A stretch of DNA of 64,000 bases, from NCBI RefSeq assembly GCF_902859705.1, contig NZ_CADIJO010000018.1:1-64000 (forward strand), given 5' to 3'. Of this stretch, positions 34,852 through 43,047 are shown piece by piece. This DNA is from Achromobacter deleyi. Its GTDB lineage: Bacteria > Pseudomonadota > Gammaproteobacteria > Burkholderiales > Burkholderiaceae_B. Below the pieces are notes generated by a model. The model saw nothing but the letters and a program-made list of their open reading frames with translations. It did no database searches and had not been told where the DNA came from. The translations under genes and the position numbers were made by a program. Numbering within the stretch: the stretch's first letter is position 1; each line of letters starts with the position of its first letter.

Positions 34852-35160
34852 CTATGCTTTTGAGAACAACCTGCTCTGCAAGTTCTTTCGCAAATGATCG
34901 GCTATGAGAGCCCACATCAGCGCCAGGAAACCAAGGCAACCAAGCCCGACAAAGCAGAAAAGCGCTTGCCAGTAGAAAGGCCCATATCTATCAAACTCGG
35001 CAACAAAAAGGTCTCCAAATACGATTGCCTGCTTCCCCCAAAACCCCGCTATGGCGATGGCCCCCATCGTCGCTATCAACACCAGCCAGCTCGGAAGATC
35101 AGCAAGCGCATAGCGCCGACGATTCTTGAACGACGTTTGCAATGTCTGAATGAATTTCAT
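34852..35160 (-). CDS. Small membrane protein, hypothetical
   Basis: 102 aa with two clear hydrophobic helices (LPSWLVLIATMGAIAIAGF and FYWQALFCFVGLGCLGFLALMWALIA), a basic N-terminal segment (FKNRRRY) and a basic C-terminus. The ribosome site GGAG lies 7 nt before the ATG, supporting a real gene. Base composition is less GC-rich than the neighbours, hinting at accessory origin. No family recognised. Confidence 0.6.
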   Translation of the reverse strand: MKFIQTLQTSFKNRRRYALADLPSWLVLIATMGAIAIAGFWGKQAIVFGDLFVAEFDRYGPFYWQALFCFVGLGCLGFLALMWALIADHLRKNLQSRLFSKA

Positions 35161-35377
35161 ATCGGCTCCGTGACATCGTGAATGTGGACGGCCTGCGCGT
35201 AGGATGCCTCAAGACTTGAAAGTGCGCGCCGGCAGCTTGGCCAAGCCCTTTGAGCGCCACACAGACCACCCACAATCTTATCCCGCACAGAGGCTCAGCA
35301 TTGCGAGTAAGGTATTGGATACGAGGCCTTGATAGTCCGGCACCCCGGCCTGTGCCACTCGCAGGAATCCGCAAACC

Positions 35378-35629
35378 ATGAAGCCCCTTCGTTCCGCCCT
35401 CACCCCCATCCTGATCGCCGTCGCCTGCGCGTCACTGACTGCCTGCGCGGACGCGCCGCCCAAGCGCACCGATATGGACTACCGCAGCCGGCCGCCCACG
35501 GCGGCCAAGCCCGTGCCCAGCGGCGCTGCGTCCTCGGGGCAGAACCTGACCATTCAGACGGGCGAAGGGGAAAGGCTGAATCTGCCGTGGTTCATTCGAG
35601 ATACGCAGACCTGGATCAATAGCAACTGA
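35378..35629 (+). CDS. Small lipoprotein, hypothetical
   Basis: 83 aa. N-terminal lipoprotein signal with lipobox L-T-A-C (acylated cysteine at about residue 23), then about 60 hydrophilic residues (proline-rich linker and NLTIQTGEGERLNLPWFIRDTQTW). AGGA precedes the ATG. Function unknown; a small envelope lipoprotein. Confidence 0.65.
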   Translation: MKPLRSALTPILIAVACASLTACADAPPKRTDMDYRSRPPTAAKPVPSGAASSGQNLTIQTGEGERLNLPWFIRDTQTWINSN

Positions 35630-35773
35630 TCGGCAACCGGCCTGCTGCCGAGCGCTACAGGCTCGCAAGCCGCATCGGCAAGACCAATACCCCTATCAGA
35701 CCTTCCTGCTGGCGCCTGGCCGAGCGGCGCGCCAACATCGCCCATTCCACACACAGATTTCAAGGAATGGAAC

Positions 35774-36541
35774 ATGGGCAACAGCCTTGCAGGACAGCGG
35801 GTCATGGTCGTCGGCGGCAACTCGGGCATGGGCCTGGCCGTCAGTGCGCGCTTGATGAAAATGCACTGCCAGGTGCTGATCGTGGGCCGGTCCCGCGACA
35901 AGCTTGAGGCGGCGCGCGAGCAGTTGAGAGCATTGGGCGACAAGGCCCCCAAGCAAGCGCCCGCCTTCAACGACCCCATCCTGCTTCAAGCAGACGTGTC
36001 CGACGAAGCACAAGTCCAACAACTGTTCGAAGCGTCAGGCCCGGTGGACCACGTAATCTGCACCGCCGCCGACATCCGCGGCGCCTACGAACTGCTGCCG
36101 CAGCTGCCACTGGACGCGCTGGACCGCGCCATCCGCTCAAAGGTCATCGCGCCCATCCTGCTGGCCAAACACGGTGCACCGCGCATGCCGGCGCACGGCT
36201 CCATCACCCTCACATCCGGCATTGCCGCCTACCGCCCCAGACCCAAAGGCGTCGCCGTCGCCGCCATCAATGCCGCCCTGGAAGGCGTCGTGCGTGCCAT
36301 GGCCGTGGAGCTTGCGCCGCTGCGCATCAACGCCGTATCGCCGGGGTGGGTACGCACGCCCATCTGGAACGACGTCGCGGGCGCGGACAGTGAATCGCTC
36401 TTGGCTGCCATGGCCGAACGGCTACCGGTCGGCCGGGTCGGCACCGGCGACGACATCGCCGATGCCATCGTCTTTCTACTTGGCAATGGCTACACGACCG
36501 GCACGGTGCTGCACGTGGACGGCGGGCATCGGCTCGTCTGA
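35774..36541 (+). CDS. SDR-family protein with atypical active site
   Basis: 255-aa Rossmann-fold SDR. Cofactor motif GGNSGMG at 14-20 and basic R39 suggest NADP(H). The Ser of the active site is present (S148 in TLTSG), but the usual Y-x-x-x-K is replaced: the aligned positions read V162 and N166 in VAVAAINAALEG. The later R-I-N-A-V-S-P-G and C-terminal HVDGGHRLV are normal SDR. A classical dehydrogenase mechanism is therefore doubtful; homologous SDRs with this change are common in proteobacteria. Its 3' end overlaps the convergent LysR gene by 66 bp. Confidence 0.87.
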   Translation: MGNSLAGQRVMVVGGNSGMGLAVSARLMKMHCQVLIVGRSRDKLEAAREQLRALGDKAPKQAPAFNDPILLQADVSDEAQVQQLFEASGPVDHVICTAADIRGAYELLPQLPLDALDRAIRSKVIAPILLAKHGAPRMPAHGSITLTSGIAAYRPRPKGVAVAAINAALEGVVRAMAVELAPLRINAVSPGWVRTPIWNDVAGADSESLLAAMAERLPVGRVGTGDDIADAIVFLLGNGYTTGTVLHVDGGHRLV

Positions 36542-37477
36542 CGGCGTAGCCGCCAGGCGGATCATGTCGATGAACGCGGCGACGTGGCGGGCTGGTGGCC
36601 GGGGCTGGGTGAGCAGGCAGATGGGAAGCCCTTCCCCGCTGCGGGTCGCCAGCGGCCGCCACTCGACGCGGGGCATTGCCTCAGCGGGCTTCATGGCCCC
36701 TCCCGACGGGCCAGGCATCGTCCCGGCCGGGTTCATGGCCATTCTCGGCAAGATTGATACGCCCAACCCAGCGGACACCATCTGCATCAATGCGGGAACG
36801 CTGTCGGCAACGCCGCGGATGCGGGGCCGCGCCGGGGCTTCCTGCAACAGGGCCTCGAGATATTCCCGATAGCGACACCCTTCCATCGTGACAATCAGCG
36901 GCAACGCCGCCAGGGCATCCGGCGTGACCAGGCCGGACGACAGGCCCAGGGGATGTTCAGCCGAAAAAACCACCACCGGCATATCCCGGGTAATGACTTC
37001 CACGTGCAGATTGGCGTCGCTGGCCGGCCACCCGTGCACCAGCCCCAGATCGGCAGTGCCGTTGAGCACGGCCTGGGCGGTGGCCTGGGAGTTTCTTTCC
37101 TGGACGGCCACCTGGGCGTCGGGGTGCGTCGCGGCGAAGTGCAGCAGTTGCGGGACCAGGATGCTGGTGCACAGCGTTTGCGGGGCCGCGACGCGGATCG
37201 TGCCGGCCGGCTCGGCGGCATTATCGCGAACCTCGCGGAAAGTGTCGTCCGCCAGGGCTAGTAACTCGCGGGCCCGGACTGCCAGCTTTTCTCCCGCTGG
37301 GGTCAGTTGCAGGCGATTGTTCTGGCGGAGGAATAGCGGCTGCCCGACGGCCTCTTCCAGCGCCCTTACCTGTTCCGTCACGCTGGGTTGCGACAGGTGC
37401 ACCCGTTTTGCGGCTTGCGTGAAGCTCAACGTTTCCACTGCCGCGATGAAGATTTTCAGTTGGCGTAGCTGGAACAT
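36476..37477 (-). CDS. LysR-family transcriptional regulator
   Basis: 333 aa, slightly long for LysR (about 300). HTH at 1-60 (SFTQAAKRVHLSQPSVTEQVRALEEAVGQPLF). In the effector domain near residues 255-285 there is a Met/Pro/Gly-rich insertion made of two related units (MNPAGTMPG and MKPAEAMPR) 14 residues apart. The tail after about residue 315 overlaps the convergent SDR gene by 66 bp. Target genes unclear. Confidence 0.9.
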   Translation of the reverse strand: MFQLRQLKIFIAAVETLSFTQAAKRVHLSQPSVTEQVRALEEAVGQPLFLRQNNRLQLTPAGEKLAVRARELLALADDTFREVRDNAAEPAGTIRVAAPQTLCTSILVPQLLHFAATHPDAQVAVQERNSQATAQAVLNGTADLGLVHGWPASDANLHVEVITRDMPVVVFSAEHPLGLSSGLVTPDALAALPLIVTMEGCRYREYLEALLQEAPARPRIRGVADSVPALMQMVSAGLGVSILPRMAMNPAGTMPGPSGGAMKPAEAMPRVEWRPLATRSGEGLPICLLTQPRPPARHVAAFIDMIRLAATPSDEPMPAVHVQHRAGRVAIAK

Positions 37478-37539
37478 GGGGGGTGAGGGATTTGGGGTTT
37501 GCCGAGCGGATCAAGTTAACCCAACTCGGCCTTGCCTGA

Positions 37540-37875
37540 CTATTGAATCGCAGCCGGCGCGTCGTGCGTCGCGCCGTCACCGTCTGCGTTGCCGCCCTGG
37601 CCCGACTGTGCTTGTTCAAGCATCGCGTCGGTCAACGTGCCGATGTGCTCGCATAACCCCTCCACCCCGCCTATCAACGCCGTTACTGCCCAGGCGTCCA
37701 GCGGCAATGCGCCCGTCGCATCGGGTTCAGCTGCACTATTGCCGACCATGCGGACGATGGTCTGGATTGCGTAGCGGGCGCGGTCTATCTGGAGGAGATG
37801 CGAGAGGGAGACTGGGCCGAATTCGCAGTCGGTGTCGACGGACCAGGGGTTTTGCGTGAGGGGGTGGTGCAGCAT
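37540..37875 (-). CDS. Hypothetical protein (DUF3077-like)
   Basis: 111 aa, soluble, with a helical C-terminal half (LDAWAVTALIGGVEGLCEHIGTLTDAMLEQAQ). Overall it resembles short uncharacterised proteobacterial proteins of the DUF3077 kind, but I cannot confirm that family by eye. Upstream on the same strand (37876-37975) lies a run of small dyads that may be its leader. Last GC-rich gene before the AT-rich defence island. Confidence 0.5.
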   Translation of the reverse strand: MLHHPLTQNPWSVDTDCEFGPVSLSHLLQIDRARYAIQTIVRMVGNSAAEPDATGALPLDAWAVTALIGGVEGLCEHIGTLTDAMLEQAQSGQGGNADGDGATHDAPAAIQ

Positions 37876-38215
37876 GGGGCTGCCTCCTATAGGGCTGAGT
37901 CAGGCCGCATGCGTTGCGGCTGTACGCCTATAGCTTTCCGGCTTCCAGTCCGGACTACCTTTGGGGAGGTAGTGGGGGGAGTATATGGCGTGGGATGGGG
38001 AGGTTTTGTGGGGAGGGATGTTTTTGCTGCTGGTTGAGCGTCCGTAGTGGGCGGGATGGGCGGAAACCGTAGTTTGACCCCCTTGCTCATGACCGCCGGG
38101 AAACTCGATGCTCTACTACCGATACATATAATCCCCTCACTGATGCAAAATCTTACATTTCAGGTAAAGTACGAAATTGAGAGACTTATCCTAACCAGAC
38201 TCCGGAAGCAAAGAC
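37876..38215. other. Non-coding junction between GC-rich core and AT-rich island
   Basis: No convincing gene. It holds the palindrome CCTATAGG (37886-37893) and its partial copy CCTATAG (37927-37933) around a GCCGC-loop-GCGGC hairpin, the stem-loop ACTACC-8 nt-GGTAGT (37954-37973), the outward-facing 19-nt repeat (38063-38081), and a -10-like TATAAT (38127-38132) without a clear -35 that may drive the Detocs operon. Composition changes from GC-rich to AT-rich at about 38,100. Confidence 0.6.
38063..38081 (-). repeat. Left copy of 19-nt flanking repeat
   Basis: Read on the minus strand it is GGGGTCAAACTACGGTTTC, matching the right copy at 42968-42986 (GGTGTCAGGCTACGGTTTC) at 16 of 19 positions in opposite orientation. 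Both copies point outward from the Detocs operon, about 4.9 kb apart, and bracket the AT-rich sequence. Confidence 0.6.
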
Positions 38216-41206
38216 ATGACTTTTCAGCCCCCCCAGCGCAAATTATCGTCAGACCTTTATAGCCTGATTGGACGATTAGAGAGCAAGGCCAAAAGAAACT
38301 TGATTAGGGGTTACAGCTTGAAACCTCGCCTTAGCGCCAAAGAGGTTGCTGCTATTCGAAAGGGCAACTCTTGCGCTGACGGCATGCTGGCGGGGGCAAT
38401 CGTTAAAGGTCCTAATGGGCTCAAGTCGCGGAAAGGCAACAAAGCAACTTCCAGTGATATCTACAAGACATACAGCCTCGTCCCTCTCGAAGTACGGGCT
38501 GAAGTTTGCTACACAGTCGGTTACGTCAATTCATCCATAACCGATTCGCTCGAAATCTGCAAATTAATAAGAGAACTCTCATTTATTGAGGAAAAGGAAA
38601 CAACCGAAGCTCTGCTTTTACTTGAATCTCTTAGCGAGCGCTTCGGCGCATCCAATTTCCTCTTCTTCAAACTTGCCTATATTCGAACTAGCAGAATACT
38701 AACATCAGATCATTTAGAACTAATAGCTAGCATAGAAGAAAACGCTCAACATGCTGATGCTGTTGGACTGCAATCAAGCGCACTAGAGAACATAGGTACA
38801 AAACTATCGCTGTTCGCCGTCGCCAGTCGACGCACCGGAAGTATGGCTAGTCGAATCAAAAACGGTGATTTTCGCTGTTCTATTGCTCTCAGTAATCTGG
38901 TACCCACACCAGTCGACGAAGCCGACGTGGCAGGCTTTCTTCTGCGAGCATGTGAAAGCTCACTCGTAGATACAATCTATTCTTTTATTATTATATTAAA
39001 TCTGGAAAATAGGCTATCAACCGCGAGCTTAAATATTCGCACTCATCTGGATAGCAACCTACTAAAAGAACTAGACGATATTTCAAGTACTTGTTCCGGC
39101 GAACCCACGAAATCGATAATTACGGCGCACTATTCCAATCAAAACTCGGACAATGAACCGGCCTTGGATCTTTACCGAGCCAGCTCCGCATTCCTCGAGC
39201 GCAAACATTATACAAGAATTCGTAACGATCTTGACCGAGTCATAGGCGTACGACTTGTTCAGGACATAAAAGGCACACCTACGGTAGGCATCGGTGACGA
39301 ATTTCATGACAAGGATGTTTTGACATCCCGCATGGATGTCGAGACCACGAAAGTACTATCAAACTCTTTAGAATTAGACGATTTTTATAGGACTTATCTT
39401 TTCTTAAGATTCATCTCAAGCCGACTCAACATTATCCGTCTAACCGCTGAGGACATTCAATTTTTATTCGACAACACAACAGGATTAGAGGTCCTACTTA
39501 CAGAGAATGAACTCAAAACTCTATATTCAACCGCCCCCGGAACTTCAAAGGGACTGGTGGCGGTACTAGCCTTAGCTTTGTACAGAAAAAAATCAATTGA
39601 TCCAGACGTCGACTTTGACTTTCGTGAGGAGTTTATAAATTATGTACAGACACACCACAACGGATCAATACGAGATTTTATAAGTTGGCTAGTAGCCACA
39701 TCTCCGTCAGTCGCAAATTATCTTGTAGTATCTCTCGATGAAGTAACGCTAGAAAAACTTTACACATTAATAAAAAGTGCCTCAGAGGCTTCCGAAATTC
39801 GACGCGACATTCTTCGATCAATTGGTACAAAATTAAACCGCATCGAATATATTATGGAAGCGGACGCCATTGTCACTCGATTCAAGGTAGCCACGCTCCA
39901 GAAATATTTCGACTCTAGCCGTATGTATGTCGATGGAGTCGCCATGAAGAAGTGGTTGGACGCAAATCCATCTATTTACGCAGAAGAGTACCGCAACATT
40001 TATCCCAAGCTTATCGCAGCGATAAATAGCGCCAATGAAAATCTTGAATCCAATCAAAACGAAGTTGTAATTATTAAATTACTCAACACCGACCACACAC
40101 TTATATCTGAAATATTTAAAGATGCATTTGAAGAATTTTGCCTGAATAATGAATTCGGCATTGAGTCATATTTGGGACGCCGTATTCGACACAACACACT
40201 TCAGGGCGTGCTACTAGCGCCAGTAGATACAGTTTTCAAAAAAGACGCATATCGATCACTTTGGGCAAGTCCGAATTTTAGAAAGTGCATCAAAAGCTGG
40301 ATGGCGTCCTACAGCTTTATGCTAGAAAAGCTCCGCAAAGAACAGCTTCAATTCAAGTCAAATTCCAGCCTTTTTAACGCACAGATTGATCCAGAAGAGG
40401 CGAGCACCAAAGAGAATATATTACAATTAACGCGAACGTTAAGAAGCGCTGGCGGCGCAGAACTTCTCAATGAGTTAATTATTAGAACGTGTTGGAAACA
40501 GATATCTCCACAATTGGAGAACGCTTCCAGATTTATTACTACAACACTACTAAATGAAGCAAAAGAATCAATCGCACAACACTTTTTCAAATACGAGAGC
40601 GCATTAGAAAATAATTTAAAAGCAGATTTGTTTGAGGCTATCAACGGTGTTTTTAGAAAGGTCGCCAGTTGGTTTCAAGTTCCGCAGACAGGTTTTGTTC
40701 CTGCATCCGTGCGAGAACTAATTCAGATTATTCTCTTGGATCTAAGCCAGTCGGAGGCGACAGTATCTTGGACCGGAGAATGCCTGGACAAAAAATATAC
40801 AGGAATTTCTGTCCACCGGATATATGATTGCTTGGCAGTTTTATTGCAAAATGCCTATACACATGGGGACGAAGGCCAGACGATATCTATAAAAATGGAC
40901 AATGAAAAAGTTGGAGATTCACTGTTAGACGAGGTTTATATAGCAGTCACTTCCAAGGCCAAAACAAACAAATACTATGAATGCGTATCAAGAATCGAAC
41001 GCGCCATTCAAGCCAGAGAATCGGGTAGCGATATGGTTACCGAAGGATATAGTGGAATAAAGAAAGTAAAATTTTTATCTCGTTTAAGCGAGGGCCGCCA
41101 TACCGTTTCTTTCAGTACCGATGCGGCTACCCGAGAAATTTCTTTGAGGTTCAAATTAAGAGCTGAAATCAGTAGTGATTCTTCTGACATCGAAGAGGCG
41201 CCATGA
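38216..41206 (+). CDS. dtcA: DtcA-like sensor histidine kinase of a Detocs defence system
   Basis: 996 aa, AT-rich codon use quite unlike the flanks. The N-terminal ~640 residues are mostly alpha-helical without a motif I can name; known DtcA proteins carry TPR-type sensor repeats there. The C-terminal ~130 residues are a GHKL/HATPase domain: N-box LLQNAYTHGDEG (N879, H883) and glycine box EGYSGIKK (944-950). Candidate phospho-acceptors are H659 in RRIRHNTLQG (preferred) and H789 in AQHFFKYE; sequence alone does not decide. In Detocs (known from work on Vibrio) DtcA senses infection and phosphorylates DtcB and DtcC. GGAAG lies 11 nt before ATG 38216. Stop overlaps dtcB (ATGA). Confidence 0.85.
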   Translation: MTFQPPQRKLSSDLYSLIGRLESKAKRNLIRGYSLKPRLSAKEVAAIRKGNSCADGMLAGAIVKGPNGLKSRKGNKATSSDIYKTYSLVPLEVRAEVCYTVGYVNSSITDSLEICKLIRELSFIEEKETTEALLLLESLSERFGASNFLFFKLAYIRTSRILTSDHLELIASIEENAQHADAVGLQSSALENIGTKLSLFAVASRRTGSMASRIKNGDFRCSIALSNLVPTPVDEADVAGFLLRACESSLVDTIYSFIIILNLENRLSTASLNIRTHLDSNLLKELDDISSTCSGEPTKSIITAHYSNQNSDNEPALDLYRASSAFLERKHYTRIRNDLDRVIGVRLVQDIKGTPTVGIGDEFHDKDVLTSRMDVETTKVLSNSLELDDFYRTYLFLRFISSRLNIIRLTAEDIQFLFDNTTGLEVLLTENELKTLYSTAPGTSKGLVAVLALALYRKKSIDPDVDFDFREEFINYVQTHHNGSIRDFISWLVATSPSVANYLVVSLDEVTLEKLYTLIKSASEASEIRRDILRSIGTKLNRIEYIMEADAIVTRFKVATLQKYFDSSRMYVDGVAMKKWLDANPSIYAEEYRNIYPKLIAAINSANENLESNQNEVVIIKLLNTDHTLISEIFKDAFEEFCLNNEFGIESYLGRRIRHNTLQGVLLAPVDTVFKKDAYRSLWASPNFRKCIKSWMASYSFMLEKLRKEQLQFKSNSSLFNAQIDPEEASTKENILQLTRTLRSAGGAELLNELIIRTCWKQISPQLENASRFITTTLLNEAKESIAQHFFKYESALENNLKADLFEAINGVFRKVASWFQVPQTGFVPASVRELIQIILLDLSQSEATVSWTGECLDKKYTGISVHRIYDCLAVLLQNAYTHGDEGQTISIKMDNEKVGDSLLDEVYIAVTSKAKTNKYYECVSRIERAIQARESGSDMVTEGYSGIKKVKFLSRLSEGRHTVSFSTDAATREISLRFKLRAEISSDSSDIEEAP

Positions 41207-41655
41207 AAATACTTCTAGTTGAGGACGAAATCCATAAGCGTGACGAACTCATGCAGTGCGTACAAGAAGTCTTTGGAGTTTGTCCAGAAATCGTAGACAG
41301 CGTCAGAAACTCCGTATTGACGGTCAGAACAAATATATATGATTTAATTATTCTCGACATGGCACTGCCAACTTTTACAGCAGAGGAGCGAAACGAAACC
41401 AAAGGACACGACCAAGCACAAGGTGGAGTGGAGATACTCCGCGCGCTCAAATCAGCAGGCCGGACGACCAACATAATAATTGTTACTCAATATCCTGACT
41501 TTGTCATTGCAGGGGTCAAAGTCAAGTTAAAGGAATGCGCCCGCCCGATCCTTGAGAAATACGGCCAAAAGGTATTAGCGTCCATCTTATACAAATACAA
41601 CTCCAAAGACGTACTTAAGAATATAACCTCGAGTCTCCGGAAAATACGCAAATGA
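41203..41655 (+). CDS. dtcB: DtcB-like stand-alone receiver protein
   Basis: 150 aa, a single CheY-like receiver with no output domain. Acid pocket E7-D8 (LLVEDE), phospho-acceptor D52 (IILDMALP), switch T95 (IIVTQYP), and a basic residue K119 near the end of strand 5. A large insertion follows D52 (TFTAEERNETKGHDQAQGG). In known Detocs systems DtcB is a phosphate buffer that drains spurious signal from the kinase and prevents toxicity. Four-bp ATGA overlaps at both ends fix the stoichiometry with dtcA and dtcC. Confidence 0.85.
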   Translation: MKILLVEDEIHKRDELMQCVQEVFGVCPEIVDSVRNSVLTVRTNIYDLIILDMALPTFTAEERNETKGHDQAQGGVEILRALKSAGRTTNIIIVTQYPDFVIAGVKVKLKECARPILEKYGQKVLASILYKYNSKDVLKNITSSLRKIRK

Positions 41656-42797
41656 AGGTTCTAGTAATTGAAGACAACGATGAAAAGCGCGATGCCATCG
41701 TAAAGCATCTCCATGCTTCCGGCGTTAGACCCAGCGACATACTCCTTGCCGATTGCATACCCGAATTTACTGCCCACCTCCAACAAGATATTGATCTTTT
41801 TATTATCGATATTCGGATTCCAAGTTACAAAGGTGGAACCGAAACTGAAAATGGCAGGACGATAATTGAATCGATTGTAAAATCGGGGAAGAGTGGGGCT
41901 CAGCTTATAGCCATAAGTGCATATCCAGATGAATTCAAAATATTAAGACAATATTTCGAAGCGCATGGATGCATACTTTCGGATTTTGCAAGCGATAGTT
42001 GGAAATCCACATTAAATCATTTGCTCGTTCAAGCAAAAAAGAATACCAAAATGGATTTCTTAATATTTTGCGCTTTGGAGGAGGAAATGCGACCATATTA
42101 TGCCCTTTCAAATAACGGCCAGAAAACAACACGGGGCAGCTTCACCTCCTTTGATTTTAGTATTTCGGGAAAAGTCGGAGCAGCTATTTTGCTACCCAGA
42201 ATGGGTTTGGTTAACGCTGCTGCTATAGCGGCGGTGTGTGTAGATCGGTACAAACCAAGCATAGTGGCCATGAGCGGGATCTGCGGAGGGTTCAAAGGCC
42301 GAGTCGCTCTGGGGCAGCTGCTGATTTCCGAGATGGTTTATGAATATCAGTCGGGAAAATGGACTGTCGACGGCTTCTCCCAGGATCCGTACCAAGTATC
42401 GACTTCGGTAACTACACTAGCTGCACTGCGCCATTTAATTGGAGACGAAAATTTTCTATCATCTCTAGAATCCGGTTTTCGCGGATACCGTCCTACTGCA
42501 CAAAACTCCCCATCTCTAGCTATTTTTACTAGCGGTTCGGCCGTCATCGCTGATCCAAAGTTCATGACGCAAGTTGGAGAAATTCATAGAAAGGTCGGCG
42601 GATTAGATATGGAAATATTTGGAATTAAGCGGGCAGTCCAAATATTGGGCTACAACCCTCATTATGTCTGCGCAAAAGTTGTCGTCGATTTATGCGACGA
42701 TGACAAGGATGACAAGCTCCACGAGTATGGAGCTCTAATATCCGCAAAATTTGTTTTAGCGGCGATTGAACATCTGTTAGCTGCAAATCCACAGTAA
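41652..42797 (+). CDS. dtcC: DtcC-like receiver-nucleosidase effector
   Basis: 381 aa, two domains. Residues 1-130: receiver with E7-D8 pocket, phospho-acceptor D53 (FIIDIRIP) and S89 (AISAYP). Residues 134-378: PNP/UDP-phosphorylase (MTA/SAH-nucleosidase-like) fold with ALEEEMRPY (E143-E145), the GICGG phosphate/ribose loop (209-213), the M-E pair in GLDMEIFG (M320, E321) and D346 in VVVDLCDD where this superfamily has its catalytic Asp. In Detocs the phosphorylated effector cleaves ATP to adenine and ribose-5-triphosphate, halting phage replication. Final gene of the operon; no terminator seen directly after it. Confidence 0.87.
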   Translation: MKVLVIEDNDEKRDAIVKHLHASGVRPSDILLADCIPEFTAHLQQDIDLFIIDIRIPSYKGGTETENGRTIIESIVKSGKSGAQLIAISAYPDEFKILRQYFEAHGCILSDFASDSWKSTLNHLLVQAKKNTKMDFLIFCALEEEMRPYYALSNNGQKTTRGSFTSFDFSISGKVGAAILLPRMGLVNAAAIAAVCVDRYKPSIVAMSGICGGFKGRVALGQLLISEMVYEYQSGKWTVDGFSQDPYQVSTSVTTLAALRHLIGDENFLSSLESGFRGYRPTAQNSPSLAIFTSGSAVIADPKFMTQVGEIHRKVGGLDMEIFGIKRAVQILGYNPHYVCAKVVVDLCDDDKDDKLHEYGALISAKFVLAAIEHLLAANPQ

Positions 42798-42967
42798 CAT
42801 GTATTATCCCGACGCAATAGTGGGGCGTCAGATTGAGTTTTCGACGAGAGATCCCTCGAAAACGTAGTCTTACCCATTTACTCCTCATTGATGCGTCAAA
42901 TAAGGCGGCACTAGAACTTATTTACGAGGTATATTTTTTGTTCAGTCCTCTGAATCGTGGAATCAAT

Positions 42968-42986
42968 GGTGTCAGGCTACGGTTTC
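42968..42986 (+). repeat. Right copy of 19-nt flanking repeat
   Basis: GGTGTCAGGCTACGGTTTC; 16 of 19 bases match the left copy at 38063-38081 in inverted orientation. It begins 170 bp after the dtcC stop codon. Confidence 0.6.
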
Positions 42987-43047
42987 GTTGCGTGCGGAGC
43001 GGTGTCGGAAGGTGGAAAAGCCGCTGCTCAAGCCGAAACCGATTAGC
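42976..43047. repeat. Long imperfect hairpin
   Basis: GCTACGGTTTCG (42976-42987) pairs with CGAAACCGATTAGC (43034-43047); the inner eight bases are perfect (CGGTTTCG/CGAAACCG) and the outer GCTA/TAGC pair after a 2-nt bulge. An inner stem AGCGG/CCGCT is also present. It could be a single-strand recombination substrate or a REP-like element. Confidence 0.5.

Noticed and set aside
42976-43047. Integron attC site
   Set aside because: The hairpin lacks the conserved RYYYAAC/GTTRRRY ends, and there is no integrase or cassette array nearby.
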